Below are positions 43,435 to 52,843 of a stretch of DNA of 64,000 nt, piece after piece. Made by a program: the position numbers and the translations under genes. Source of the DNA: Phocoenobacter uteri. GTDB taxonomy: Bacteria > Pseudomonadota > Gammaproteobacteria > Enterobacterales > Pasteurellaceae. The notes beneath the pieces were generated by a model. That model worked only from the letters and a program-made list of their open reading frames with translations, ran no database searches and was not told where the DNA came from. The first letter of the stretch is position 1. Each line of letters starts with the position of its first letter. The stretch covers positions 1,364,001 to 1,428,000 of the forward strand of contig NZ_UGTA01000001.1 of NCBI RefSeq assembly GCF_900454895.1. Reading direction: 5' to 3'.

Positions 43435-44228
43435 TGCAATACGGTGATTCTACAACTTTTTGGCAATCATTAAGAATACAAGGGCGAGTGATTTATGCAC
43501 TATTGATGCGTGAAATCATCACTCGCTATGGCCGTAAAAATATTGGGTTTTTATGGCTTTTTGTTGAGCCTTTATTACTAACCGCGATCATTACAATTAT
43601 GTGGGGAGTAATGAAAGCCAATCGTATCTCTGATTTGAATATTATTGCTTTTACTGTGACAGGATACCCCTTAGCGATGATGTGGCGAAATACGTCAAAT
43701 AAAGCAATTGGTTCAATATCTGCCAATATTGCATTGCTATATCATCGAAATGTACGTGTTTTAGACACTATTTTCACACGAATGCTACTAGAAGTTTTAG
43801 GGGCAAGTATTGCTCAAATAGTCATTATGGCAATTTTAATTATATTTAATTTAATTGATATGCCAGCGGATATTTTTTATATGCTTGTAGCCTGGATAAT
43901 GATGTCTTTTTTTGCGATGGGACTTGGCTTGATTATTTGTTCTATTGCTCAATATATTGAGCCTTTTGGTAAGATATGGGGTACGCTTGCTTTTGTAATG
44001 ATTCCATTATCTGGTGCTTTTTTCTTTGTCGATTCACTACCAACTGACATTCAAGAATATGCTAAATGGATTCCGATGATTTCAGGCACAGAGATGTTTA
44101 GAAAAGGCTATTTTGGAGATTCCGTCATCACGCACGAGAATATTCTCTTTTTATTCTCTTGTGATCTAGTGATGATTTTTATAGGACTTGTTATGGTCAG
44201 AAAATTTAGTGAAGGAATTGAACCTTAA
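43434..44228 (+). CDS. bexB: Capsule ABC transporter permease (BexB/CtrC/KpsM)
   Basis: 264 residues with about six membrane segments and the ABC-2 pattern: MREIITRYGRKNIGFLWLFVEPLLL at the start and IPLSGAFFFVDSLP near the end. It forms the transmembrane part of the capsule exporter. Overlaps both neighbours by one base. Confidence 0.95.
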   Translation: MQYGDSTTFWQSLRIQGRVIYALLMREIITRYGRKNIGFLWLFVEPLLLTAIITIMWGVMKANRISDLNIIAFTVTGYPLAMMWRNTSNKAIGSISANIALLYHRNVRVLDTIFTRMLLEVLGASIAQIVIMAILIIFNLIDMPADIFYMLVAWIMMSFFAMGLGLIICSIAQYIEPFGKIWGTLAFVMIPLSGAFFFVDSLPTDIQEYAKWIPMISGTEMFRKGYFGDSVITHENILFLFSCDLVMIFIGLVMVRKFSEGIEP

Positions 44229-44878
44229 TGATTGAACTTCTCAATGTAAATAAAACGTATTCTACTCGCAGTGGAAAAAAGCAAGTTTTAACAGATATTA
44301 ACCTAACCTTAAATAAAGGTGAAAAAATCGGTATTCTAGGAAAAAATGGTGCAGGAAAATCAACGCTTATTCGTTTAATTAGTGGCGTGGAAGCCCCTAC
44401 TTCTGGCACGATAAATAGAAAAATGAGCATCTCTTGGCCGCTAGCATTTAGTGGTGCATTTCAGGGCAGCTTGACGGGTATGGATAATTTACGATTTATT
44501 TGTCGTATTTACAATGCAGATGTTGATTATGTCACAGAATTTACAAAAGAGTTTTCCGAACTAGGGGATTACCTGAATGAGCCTGTAAAAAGTTATTCAT
44601 CAGGAATGAAAGCCCGCCTTGCATTTGCACTTTCACTCTCCGTAGAATTTGATTGTTATTTAATTGATGAAGTGATCGCGGTTGGGGACTCTCGTTTTTC
44701 TGCAAAATGTAAATATGAACTTTTTGAAAAAAGAAAGGATCGTTCAATTATTCTTGTTTCTCATAGCCCCTCTTCGATAAGAGCATACTGCAATAATGCA
44801 ATGGTGCTTGATAAAGGTCATTTACACCATTTCAATTCTATTGATGAGGCTTATCAATATTACAATGAGAAATCATAA
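44228..44878 (+). CDS. bexA: Capsule ABC transporter ATPase (BexA/CtrD/KpsT)
   Basis: 216 residues. Walker A GKNGAGKS (38-45), signature YSSGMKARLAFALS, and Walker B followed by CYLIDEVIAVGD, the form found in polysaccharide exporters. It powers export of the lipid-linked capsule chain. Last gene of the locus, before a strong terminator. Confidence 0.96.
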   Translation: MIELLNVNKTYSTRSGKKQVLTDINLTLNKGEKIGILGKNGAGKSTLIRLISGVEAPTSGTINRKMSISWPLAFSGAFQGSLTGMDNLRFICRIYNADVDYVTEFTKEFSELGDYLNEPVKSYSSGMKARLAFALSLSVEFDCYLIDEVIAVGDSRFSAKCKYELFEKRKDRSIILVSHSPSSIRAYCNNAMVLDKGHLHHFNSIDEAYQYYNEKS

Positions 44879-44898
44879 TTTTCTCAATTTATAACAAC

Positions 44899-44936
44899 AA
44901 ATGCCCTAGCCTCTTGAGACTAGGGCATTTTCTTGT
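44899..44936 (+). terminator. Terminator of the capsule locus
   Basis: AAATGCCCTAG pairs perfectly with CTAGGGCATTT around a 10-nt loop, followed by TTCTTGTTT. Confidence 0.8.
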
Positions 44937-44977
44937 TTAAAAATAGTATTTTTAGAACTAAATTCAATTATAAAAAA

Positions 44978-45781
44978 TTAACAATTGATAAATGGGTATA
45001 GCATTGCACAGAAAGTAGCAATTGTCCAAGCAGTCATATTTTTGATATTTTTTCCTAATAACAACCAACCAAGCATTGCTAATATGCAAAATTGCACAAG
45101 AAAATAACCGCTTACTAAAACATAATTGATAAATTGTGCTGGCAAAAGATAAAGCACAAAAGCTGTCCAAATATAATTTAATACTGCAAAAATCAGAGCC
45201 AGTTTAACCAATAGCTTTAAAAATGATTCTAAACGGCTTTTTGCAAGTACTAAATACCAACCTGAAAGCAGTATACCCAATAAAATTTGAGCAAAATTAT
45301 TGCCTCTTAGCCAGTTAAAAATGGATGGCAATTCAAACCAATAAATTGCAAAATATTGAATAAATCCGACCGCTATAATACCAAACGCACAATAAATCAT
45401 TGTTTGATACAAACTTTTATCTTTTGGTAATCGCCAATATATAATTGATAAAAAGACAGAAGCTAAATTTGTAATAATCGCGGGTGAATGTTTAGGGGTA
45501 AAAATAACTGCATATAAGAAATTGCCTACCGCAAAAATAATCAATAGCGTTAAAACAAAAGTAAAACGACTTCTCTGCCCTCGACAAATTTTGCCTTTCC
45601 AAAGGACAATAAAGCTAATTAAACCCAATGTAAAAAAAGAGAGTAAATAGGGTGAAATAAAAAGGCTATTTGCTGGTGCAGAATAAAAATTTAATGCCAT
45701 TTCAATAAAAAGCATTAAAATTAAAGGAAGTGAGCCGTGAATGGCAATTTCGTGTTTAGGTTTTGAATCGTGATCGTGCAT
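44978..45781 (-). CDS. Multi-pass inner-membrane protein of unknown function
   Basis: 267 residues with about eight hydrophobic segments (for example LILMLFIEMALNFYSA, LLSFFTLGLISFIVLW, FTFVLTLLIIFAVGNFLYAVI). A short His/Asp/Lys-rich start (MHDHDSKPKHEIAIHG) could bind metal. I recognise no family or motif. It is divergent from gloA and convergent with the capsule locus, so it is probably not a capsule gene. Confidence 0.75.
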   Translation of the reverse strand: MHDHDSKPKHEIAIHGSLPLILMLFIEMALNFYSAPANSLFISPYLLSFFTLGLISFIVLWKGKICRGQRSRFTFVLTLLIIFAVGNFLYAVIFTPKHSPAIITNLASVFLSIIYWRLPKDKSLYQTMIYCAFGIIAVGFIQYFAIYWFELPSIFNWLRGNNFAQILLGILLSGWYLVLAKSRLESFLKLLVKLALIFAVLNYIWTAFVLYLLPAQFINYVLVSGYFLVQFCILAMLGWLLLGKNIKNMTAWTIATFCAMLYPFINC

Positions 45782-45862
45782 AATAAATAAATTTTACTAG
45801 GATTTTAAAAGGCTATTATGCCATAATGTCACAGTTTTGTGATAATCAAATGAGGTGTTTTA

Positions 45863-46273
45863 ATGCGAATTTTACATACAATGTTCCGTGTCACGGATCT
45901 AGAACGTTCTCTGAAATTCTACACAGAAGTATTAGGTATGCGTCTATTACGCACAAGCGAAAATCAAGAATATAAATACACCCTTGCTTTTGTTGGTTAC
46001 GACGATGAAGATAAAGGTGCAGTGATTGAATTAACCTATAACTGGGGTGTCAATGAATATGAACTTGGCACAGCGTACGGTCATATCGCATTAGGTGTCG
46101 ATGATGTTTATGCAACCTGTGAAGCAATAAAAAAAGCGGGCGGAAAAATTACTCGAGAAGCTGGACCTGTATTAGGCGGTAATACGGTGATCGCTTTTGC
46201 TGAAGATCCTGATGGTTACAAAATTGAATTTATTGAAAACAAAAGTGCTCAAAAAGGGTTGGGTAATAGTTAA
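45863..46273 (+). CDS. gloA: Lactoylglutathione lyase (glyoxalase I)
   Basis: 136 residues. Metal ligand His5 in MRILHTMFRV, VIELTYNWG with the first Glu, GHIALGVDD with the second His, and KIEFIE with the last Glu. The DLERSLKFYTEVLGM start is typical. It converts the methylglyoxal-glutathione adduct to lactoylglutathione. GAGGTG precedes the ATG. Confidence 0.96.
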   Translation: MRILHTMFRVTDLERSLKFYTEVLGMRLLRTSENQEYKYTLAFVGYDDEDKGAVIELTYNWGVNEYELGTAYGHIALGVDDVYATCEAIKKAGGKITREAGPVLGGNTVIAFAEDPDGYKIEFIENKSAQKGLGNS

Positions 46274-46279
46274 GGAGAA

Positions 46280-46867
46280 ATGATGTATCAACAACAAATT
46301 TTAAGTGAATTGCAAGAAGCAGCTGATGTCTTAAATAAATTTATGACAGATGAAAAAAACATTCAGTTAATTCAAGAAGCCGCATTATTGATTTCAGATA
46401 GCTTTAAACAAGGCGGTAAAGTACTTTCTTGCGGGAACGGTGGCTCACACTGTGATGCTATGCACTTCGCCGAAGAATTGACAGGACGCTATCGTGAAAA
46501 TCGTCCAAGTTACCCTGCAATCGCAATTTCTGATGTTAGTCATTTAAGTTGTGTCAGTAACGACTTTGGTTATGAATATGTATTCTCTCGCTATGTTGAA
46601 GGCGTAGGGCAAAAAGGCGATGTATTATTCGGTCTTTCAACTTCTGGAAATTCACAGAATATCATCAATGCAATGCAAGCGGCAAAAGCCAAAGGAATGA
46701 AAACCATTGCAATGACAGGTAAAGACGGTGGAAAAATGGCAGGAATTGCGGATGTTGAAATTCGTGTACCTCATTTCCGTTATGCCGATCGCACCCAAGA
46801 AATTCATATCAAAGTGATTCATATTTTAATGATGCTGATTGAATTTGAAATGGCAAAACAAAGCTAA
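46280..46867 (+). CDS. gmhA: Sedoheptulose-7-phosphate isomerase
   Basis: 195 residues (ATG 46280, or 46283 which matches the family start MYQQQILSEL). SIS domain with SCGNGGSHCDAMHFAEELTGRYRENRPSYPAIAI, and STSGNSQNI for phosphate binding. First step of heptose synthesis for the LPS inner core. It starts 6 bp after gloA. Confidence 0.95.
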   Translation: MMYQQQILSELQEAADVLNKFMTDEKNIQLIQEAALLISDSFKQGGKVLSCGNGGSHCDAMHFAEELTGRYRENRPSYPAIAISDVSHLSCVSNDFGYEYVFSRYVEGVGQKGDVLFGLSTSGNSQNIINAMQAAKAKGMKTIAMTGKDGGKMAGIADVEIRVPHFRYADRTQEIHIKVIHILMMLIEFEMAKQS

Positions 46868-46878
46868 CAATACAATAA

Positions 46879-46905
46879 AAAAGGGAACATTATGTTCCCT
46901 TTTTC
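46879..46905. terminator. Terminator between gmhA and pnuC
   Basis: AAAGGGAACAT and ATGTTCCCTTT are exact inverted repeats separated by one T, with A's before and T's after, so it works for both converging genes. Confidence 0.75.
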
Positions 46906-46925
46906 TTTCTATAATCTATTATAAA

Positions 46926-47618
46926 TTACGCTTTTTGTAATTTTGTCCAGTTGTAATAACCATATAATGAGTTAAGCAAATACGCTCCATACATCAAATA
47001 CATCGCTGGTGTTTCGCCCCAAAGAATCATACTTAGAATATTGATAACGATCCATAGAGCCCATTGCTCACGGTAACGTAAAATCATCAATAATTGTGCT
47101 GCAACAACTAATACTGTTGTAACACCATCTAACCCAGCTGAACTACCACCAAAATGATTTAATGCACTAATAAAGCATAACGATCCCACAGCAACGCTAG
47201 CGATTAAAATTCCCCAGCCTTTTAAGTCTAAAGATTTTGCAACAACCGTCGCATTACCGTCTTGACTTTGCATATTCTCTTTCCAAAGAAAATAACCAAT
47301 GAACTGAGCAGGGATATAAACATAGAGGGTGGTATTCATTTCACCCAAATAATTATTACCAAGAGAAACATAAAAATAACTATATGCAAAAATCAAACCA
47401 AAGAAGTAGTTACTGATTTTTCCTTTACCAGCAAATACAACACAAATGATCCCTGAAATCCCTGCAATCATTCCCAACAAAGTATCTGGTTGAAGGATAA
47501 AAGCAATAATCTGAGCGACTAAAAATAGCCCTAACCAAACCACCTCAAAAGGCTTCCAGCCAGAAAAAAGCTCGTGTTGGATCTTCTCAAATAAATTATC
47601 CGTTTGTGTCGTATTCAT
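46926..47618 (-). CDS. pnuC: Nicotinamide riboside transporter PnuC
   Basis: 230 residues with about seven membrane segments. Typical features are NLFEKIQHELFSGWKPFEVVWL at the start and GLDGVTTVLVVAAQLLMILRYREQWALWIVINI. Pasteurellaceae that cannot make NAD from scratch import nicotinamide riboside through PnuC, so this gene supports scavenging. Confidence 0.93.
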   Translation of the reverse strand: MNTTQTDNLFEKIQHELFSGWKPFEVVWLGLFLVAQIIAFILQPDTLLGMIAGISGIICVVFAGKGKISNYFFGLIFAYSYFYVSLGNNYLGEMNTTLYVYIPAQFIGYFLWKENMQSQDGNATVVAKSLDLKGWGILIASVAVGSLCFISALNHFGGSSAGLDGVTTVLVVAAQLLMILRYREQWALWIVINILSMILWGETPAMYLMYGAYLLNSLYGYYNWTKLQKA

Positions 47619-47651
47619 AACTCCCCCTTTGAATGAAAAATGAATGACGTT

Positions 47652-48272
47652 TTATAAATTATTTAAACGCATATCAATTAAAGATTGTACGCTTGCTGGT
47701 GCATTTTGTTTCGCTTGCTCATAAGCACTTTTCGCTGCGGCTTTATCCCCTTTTGATACTAAAATATCGCCAGTTAAAAGCTGTTTACGCAGATCCCACG
47801 CTTTGCCTTCCACCTGTGATAATAGGTTTAATGCGTCATCTAGTTGATTTAATTGATAATCAACCATTGCTAAACGTAAACGGATCACATTTTGTAAGGT
47901 TGCATCTTGTGTACTCGTTAATGCATTTTGCAACGTTGCTTGTGCTTTTTCAAACTGAGCAGATTCAACTTGTTGTTTTGCAATTTCTAATGCGGAGAAA
48001 ACAGCATAGCTTGTATCTTGGTTTTCAGTAATAAATCTTTCTACAAGCGGTTGATTTTTTTCAGGATTTTGCAAATAACTTGTCATTACCGCTTGGTAAT
48101 TTGTTGATGTTTGCTGTGTTGCTTGTAGTTTATGATTTTTCCAAAAATTCCAACCAAAAACACTTAATGAAATTACACAAATCACCACTAGAATTGGCGT
48201 GCCATTTTCTTGGAACCATTTTTTAACATTGTTAAATTCTTGTTCTTCGGTTTGATTCAAATATTCACTCAT
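47652..48272 (-). CDS. yfgM: Translocon-associated TPR protein YfgM
   Basis: 206 residues. A short cytoplasmic start (EEQEFNNVKKWFQENG), one membrane segment (PILVVICVISLSVFGWNFW), then periplasmic TPR-like helices. YfgM associates with SecYEG and PpiD in E. coli. The position after hisS is conserved. An uptake motif with TTGCAA spacing starts at 48045 within the gene. Confidence 0.88.
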   Translation of the reverse strand: MSEYLNQTEEQEFNNVKKWFQENGTPILVVICVISLSVFGWNFWKNHKLQATQQTSTNYQAVMTSYLQNPEKNQPLVERFITENQDTSYAVFSALEIAKQQVESAQFEKAQATLQNALTSTQDATLQNVIRLRLAMVDYQLNQLDDALNLLSQVEGKAWDLRKQLLTGDILVSKGDKAAAKSAYEQAKQNAPASVQSLIDMRLNNL

Positions 48273-48284
48273 AATTTTTCCTTA

Positions 48285-49559
48285 TTAAAAACGTTTTTTT
48301 AATTCGTTAATTAGTTCAGCTTGTGAGATTGTCATCTGTTCTGCTTCACCAAACAGATCCTTCACAACAACTGTATTTTCTGCCACTTCAGTTTCGCCAA
48401 GTACTAAGGCAATTTTTGCCCCTAATTTATCAGCACGTTTAAATTGTTTTTTAAATGCACCGCCACTGCAATGTAACATTGTGCGTAATTCAGGCAACTC
48501 AGCACGCAATTTTTCTGCGAGTTTAAAAGCAGATGCGGTAACATTCTCGCCATTGTAAACCACATAAAGATCCACTGTACGAGGCAACACCACTTCACTA
48601 TTTACTTCTTGAACTAAAAGCACTAAACGCTCTAAGCCCATTGCAAAGCCCACACCCGCAGTTGCGTGTCCACCAAGTTGTGCTACTAAACCGTCATAAC
48701 GTCCACCCGCACAAACTGTACCTTGTGAACCCAACGCTGTGGTTACCCACTCAAATACGGTTTTGTTATAGTAATCTAAGCCACGCACTAATTTTTGGTT
48801 GATTACATAGTCGATCCCGAGTTGATCTAAGATCTGACAAACGCCTGCAAAGTGCGTTTTCTCTTCTTCATTTAAGAAATCATGTAATTTTGGTGCGTCA
48901 TTTAATACCGCTTGAATATCCGCATTTTTGGTATCTAAAATACGAATTGGATTCGTGGTTAAACGGCGTTTACAATCTTCGTCTAAAATCGCTAAATGTT
49001 GATTTAAAAATTCAACCAACGCCTCGCGGTATTTAGTACGCGTTTCTAAGCCACCGATTGAATTTAACTCTAAGGTAACGTGCTGACGAATACCTAATTT
49101 TTCCCATAAACGAGCCGTTAATAAAATCAATTCGGCATCAGCCTCTGGGTTATTGATCCCAAATACTTCCACACCACATTGGTGGAATTGACGATAACGT
49201 CCTTTTTGTGGACGCTCATAACGGAACATTGGTCCCATATACCACATACGTTGTTCGTTGTTATAAATCCAACCGTTTTGAATCGCTGCACGCACACAAC
49301 CAGCAGTTCCTTCTGGGCGTAATGTTAAGCTTTCATCATCACGATCTTTAAAGGTAAACATCTCTTTTTCAACGATATCCGTCGCTTCACCAACACCACG
49401 TTTGAATAACGCTGTTGGCTCTAACACTGGGCTACGCATTTCACTATAACCATAGCTTGCCAGAGCATCTCTAATTTGCTTTTCTACCCATTGCCATAAT
49501 GGGGTTTCTGTTGGGGCACAATCGTTCATTCCACGAATTGCTTGAATACTTTTTGCCAC
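48285..49559 (-). CDS. hisS: Histidyl-tRNA synthetase
   Basis: 424 residues. Class II motifs: motif 2 MFRYERPQKGRYRQFHQCGVE, the histidine-specific LVRGLDYYNKTVFEW, and AGGRYDGLVAQLGG; motif 3 GVGFAMGLERL. It charges tRNA-His. The E. coli order ispG-hisS-yfgM is kept except for ldhA between ispG and hisS. Confidence 0.97.
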   Translation of the reverse strand: MAKSIQAIRGMNDCAPTETPLWQWVEKQIRDALASYGYSEMRSPVLEPTALFKRGVGEATDIVEKEMFTFKDRDDESLTLRPEGTAGCVRAAIQNGWIYNNEQRMWYMGPMFRYERPQKGRYRQFHQCGVEVFGINNPEADAELILLTARLWEKLGIRQHVTLELNSIGGLETRTKYREALVEFLNQHLAILDEDCKRRLTTNPIRILDTKNADIQAVLNDAPKLHDFLNEEEKTHFAGVCQILDQLGIDYVINQKLVRGLDYYNKTVFEWVTTALGSQGTVCAGGRYDGLVAQLGGHATAGVGFAMGLERLVLLVQEVNSEVVLPRTVDLYVVYNGENVTASAFKLAEKLRAELPELRTMLHCSGGAFKKQFKRADKLGAKIALVLGETEVAENTVVVKDLFGEAEQMTISQAELINELKKRF

Positions 49560-49599
49560 GTTTTTTATCCTTATTATTCTTCTTTTATAAAATTATTAT

Positions 49600-49653
49600 A
49601 AGCGGTTAAATTTTTTCAAAAATTTGCAAATTCTTAAAAAAATCTGACCGCTT
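49600..49653 (-). terminator. 54-nt paired uptake-sequence hairpin between ldhA and hisS
   Basis: Read on the minus strand it starts AAGCGGTCAG, has TTTGCAA at positions 24-30 and ends TTAACCGCTT. It differs from the in-gene copy at 54025-54078 at only nine of 54 positions. Confidence 0.65.
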
Positions 49654-49666
49654 GTTTCTTGATTAT

Positions 49667-50662
49667 TTAATTTGGTAATACGATATTCGGACACGCTTGA
49701 CCTTTCAAGAGCGTCGCAATATTCGTTAAAGTCACATCAGAGATATTAACCAATGCTTCTTCGGTTAAAAATGCTTGATGTCCTGTTAATAACACATTAT
49801 GACAAGATGATATTCTACGGAACAAGTCATCTTGGATGATATCATTAGATTTATCCTCAAAAAAGAGTGCTTGTTCATTCTCATAGACATCTAAACCTAA
49901 TGCACCTATCTTCTGTTGTTTTAATGCCGTTAAGGCTTCTTGTGTATCGATCAACGTACCTCGACTGGTATTTATAATCATTACACCTCTACGCATTTTC
50001 GCAAAGCTTTCTGCATTCAGCATATGATAACTTTCAGGTGTTGCTGGACAGTGCAATGTAATAATATGAGATTTTTGATACAACTCATCGAGCTCAACAT
50101 ATTTTGCCCCCAGTGCTTCTACTTCTGGATTTTTAAAAGGATCATAAGCAAGAATATTCATTCCAAATCCTTTTAAAATACGAATGACAGCTAAACCAAT
50201 TTTTCCTGTTCCAATGACACCTGCAGTACGTCCGTGCATATTAAAACCCGTTAATCCCTCTAACGAGAAATTCGCATCACGAGTACGTTGATAAGCACGA
50301 TGAATTTTACGATTCAATGCCATCATTAGCCCAACCGTATGCTCTGCTACTGCCTCTGGTGAATATGCTGGTACTCGAACTACCTTGATACCTAACTCTT
50401 GGGCTGCTTGAACATCCACATTATTAAAACCCGCACAACGCAACGCAACCACTTTCACTTTGTATTCTGCCAATTTTTCTAAGACTTTTCGGCTGCCATC
50501 ATCATTCACAAAAATACAAACCGCATCACAGCCTTCCGCCATCTTGACGGTCTGTTCATTCAACATAAAATCAAAGAATTTTAACTCAAAGCCATATTTG
50601 CTATTGATTAACTCTAAGTATTTACGATCGTAATTTTTTGTTCCAAATATTGCAACTTTCAT
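49667..50662 (-). CDS. ldhA: Fermentative D-lactate dehydrogenase
   Basis: 331 residues. NAD-binding GVIGTGKIG, INTSRGTLID with the catalytic Arg nearby, GLDVYENEQ with the catalytic Glu, and LLTGHQAFLTEEAL with the catalytic His. It reduces pyruvate to D-lactate. It lies between ispG and hisS, which are adjacent in enteric bacteria, so it was probably inserted into that cluster. Confidence 0.95.
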   Translation of the reverse strand: MKVAIFGTKNYDRKYLELINSKYGFELKFFDFMLNEQTVKMAEGCDAVCIFVNDDGSRKVLEKLAEYKVKVVALRCAGFNNVDVQAAQELGIKVVRVPAYSPEAVAEHTVGLMMALNRKIHRAYQRTRDANFSLEGLTGFNMHGRTAGVIGTGKIGLAVIRILKGFGMNILAYDPFKNPEVEALGAKYVELDELYQKSHIITLHCPATPESYHMLNAESFAKMRRGVMIINTSRGTLIDTQEALTALKQQKIGALGLDVYENEQALFFEDKSNDIIQDDLFRRISSCHNVLLTGHQAFLTEEALVNISDVTLTNIATLLKGQACPNIVLPN

Positions 50663-50680
50663 GGCATTTCCTTAATTTTA

Positions 50681-51796
50681 CTATAACTGTTCAACCGCAA
50701 TGCGTTTATTGGTGTCTTGCTGACTCACTTTGGCACGAATTTTTGCTTCTAGCTGATCAATCAGCTGAGCATTATCAAAACGCTCTTTTTGACGCACGCC
50801 ATCAAGGTAATAACCGCTCATTTTATTTGAACCTGTTACGCCTAAATCTGAAATCAAGGCTTCACCTGGTCCATTTACTACGCACCCGATAATTGAAACA
50901 TCCATTGGTGTGATAATATCCTCTAAACGCTGTTCCAGTTCATTTACCGTTGCGATCACATCAATTTCTTGACGAGAGCAAGTTGGGCAAGCAATAAAGT
51001 TGATCCCTCGAGAACGAATACGGAGCGATTTTAAAATATCAAAACCCACTTTGATCTCTTCTACGGGATCCGCTGCCAATGAAATTCGCAATGTATCGCC
51101 AATCCCTTCAGACAATAATAATCCCAAACCAATCGCTGATTTAACCGATCCTGCTCTTGCACCACCCGCTTCAGTAATGCCTAAGTGTAGAGGCTGTTTG
51201 ATCTGTTTTGCTAATAAACGATAAGATTCGACCGCTAAAAACACATCAGAGGCTTTTACGCTGACTTTAAATTGATCAAAGTTAAGACGATCTAAAATAT
51301 CTACGTGTCTTAATGCACTTTCTAGCAACGCTTCTGGAGTAGGTTCACCATATTTTTCTTGCAAATCACGCTCTAATGAACCTGCGTTTACACCGATACG
51401 AATTGGAATATTTTTATCTCTCGCACAATCGACCACTGCTCGAATACGATCTTCTTTACCGATATTACCTGGATTGATACGTAAACAGTCCACACCATAT
51501 TCTGCGACTTTTAACGCAATACGATAATCAAAATGAATATCAGCAACCAATGGTACGTTAACTTGTTGTTTAATCACTTTAAAGGCTTCGGCTGCATCCA
51601 TTGTCGGCACAGACACTCGCACAATATCCGCCCCTACTCGTTCAAGGGCTTTAATTTGAGCCACCGTTGCTTCAACATCGGTGGTTCTTGTATTTGTCAT
51701 TGATTGCACGCTTATTGGTGCGTCGCCCCCCACAGGCACATCGCCAACATAAATTTTTAGCGATTCACGACGTTTAATCGAAGGTTTTTGTAACAT
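50681..51796 (-). CDS. ispG: 4-hydroxy-3-methylbut-2-enyl diphosphate synthase
   Basis: 371 residues. Fe-S cluster Cys residues in ACPTCSRQEID and in GCVVNGPGEA. Start PSIKRRESLKIYVGDVPVGG and SVQSMTNTRTTDVEAT are typical. Penultimate enzyme of the MEP isoprenoid pathway. rodZ lies directly upstream. Confidence 0.97.
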   Translation of the reverse strand: MLQKPSIKRRESLKIYVGDVPVGGDAPISVQSMTNTRTTDVEATVAQIKALERVGADIVRVSVPTMDAAEAFKVIKQQVNVPLVADIHFDYRIALKVAEYGVDCLRINPGNIGKEDRIRAVVDCARDKNIPIRIGVNAGSLERDLQEKYGEPTPEALLESALRHVDILDRLNFDQFKVSVKASDVFLAVESYRLLAKQIKQPLHLGITEAGGARAGSVKSAIGLGLLLSEGIGDTLRISLAADPVEEIKVGFDILKSLRIRSRGINFIACPTCSRQEIDVIATVNELEQRLEDIITPMDVSIIGCVVNGPGEALISDLGVTGSNKMSGYYLDGVRQKERFDNAQLIDQLEAKIRAKVSQQDTNKRIAVEQL

Positions 51797-51817
51797 TATT
51801 ATAATTTCTAATTGAGT

Positions 51818-52843
51818 TTAAGGTAATTTGATACGAGCAACACGACCGTCTAATTTTAATGGCACAACTTCGCCTTTATAATAGACTTTTACATTCACTG
51901 GTGCCCCAATAGTTAATTTGTAACTGTCGTTATCATTGAAATTTAAAACCTCGCCTGCCTTATATAATTTTGCGGTTAGAGTTTTATTATGATTACCACG
52001 TACAGTAATCCAGCTTGGTGCAGAAACAACTTCAATGCGTAACTGATCGTTAATTGCTGGAAGCTGTTCTGTTTCTGATAAGTCTGCTACCTCTGTATTC
52101 TCTACATTTGCTTGATCTTGCAATAATACATTTGTTTGTGTTTCTAAAGCAGTATCTTGAGCTTCAGTAGCCACATTTTCTGGTTCCGAAGGTTGCTCTT
52201 CTGAATTTACAATAGAATCTGTTTGATTCTCTAGCTGCTCAGTTGCTGAGGATGCCGATTCCGTTGTTTCAGTTGCAGAATCAGTCACATCTTTATTTGG
52301 CTCAAGTGTTGTCGTTTGAGTAATAGGTAAACGAGAATCTTGTAATGAAATCGTATCGCTATTCGCATTAACTAAATCATCTCTTTTTTCTTGTTCTTGT
52401 TGATAATTTTGCCACCACCAAAGTAGCGTCATACCAAATGCGATCAATAAAATAAGAATGGTAAGAGTTTTAAGGAAACCACGACAAGGTTTAGCTTGTG
52501 GCTTAATGTGCATAGGTTTTAAATTGGGGATTTCTTTACTGCTATCACTAAAAGCATTCTGAAATAGGGAATCTGGCAATTTCAAAAAACGAACATAACT
52601 TCTTAGATAGCCCTTAGTAAAAGCAACAGGAAGATCAGGAAGCGTGAAAATATTATTTTCAAAATTTTCGATCACCGCACTTCTTAAACGTAATTTTGTA
52701 GCAACGTCATCTACTGAAAGATCTAAGTTTAATCGTGCTTTTTTTAACTTATTACCTAATGTTTCTTGATCAAATTCGTGATTTGCTTGTTCTCTTTTCA
52801 GTTCTACACTCTCATCATCTATCAAAGTAGTCTCTTTAATCAT
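51818..52843 (-). CDS. rodZ: Cell-shape protein RodZ
   Basis: 341 residues. Cytoplasmic helix-turn-helix (about 28-95, LGNKLKKARLNLDLSVDDVATKL), one membrane segment (about 125-145, TLTILILLIAFGMTLLWWW), a Gln/Thr/Ser/Glu-rich periplasmic linker, then a C-terminal beta domain (LRIEVVSAPSWITVRGNHNKTL). It connects MreB with the elongation machinery. Confidence 0.93.
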   Translation of the reverse strand: MIKETTLIDDESVELKREQANHEFDQETLGNKLKKARLNLDLSVDDVATKLRLRSAVIENFENNIFTLPDLPVAFTKGYLRSYVRFLKLPDSLFQNAFSDSSKEIPNLKPMHIKPQAKPCRGFLKTLTILILLIAFGMTLLWWWQNYQQEQEKRDDLVNANSDTISLQDSRLPITQTTTLEPNKDVTDSATETTESASSATEQLENQTDSIVNSEEQPSEPENVATEAQDTALETQTNVLLQDQANVENTEVADLSETEQLPAINDQLRIEVVSAPSWITVRGNHNKTLTAKLYKAGEVLNFNDNDSYKLTIGAPVNVKVYYKGEVVPLKLDGRVARIKLP

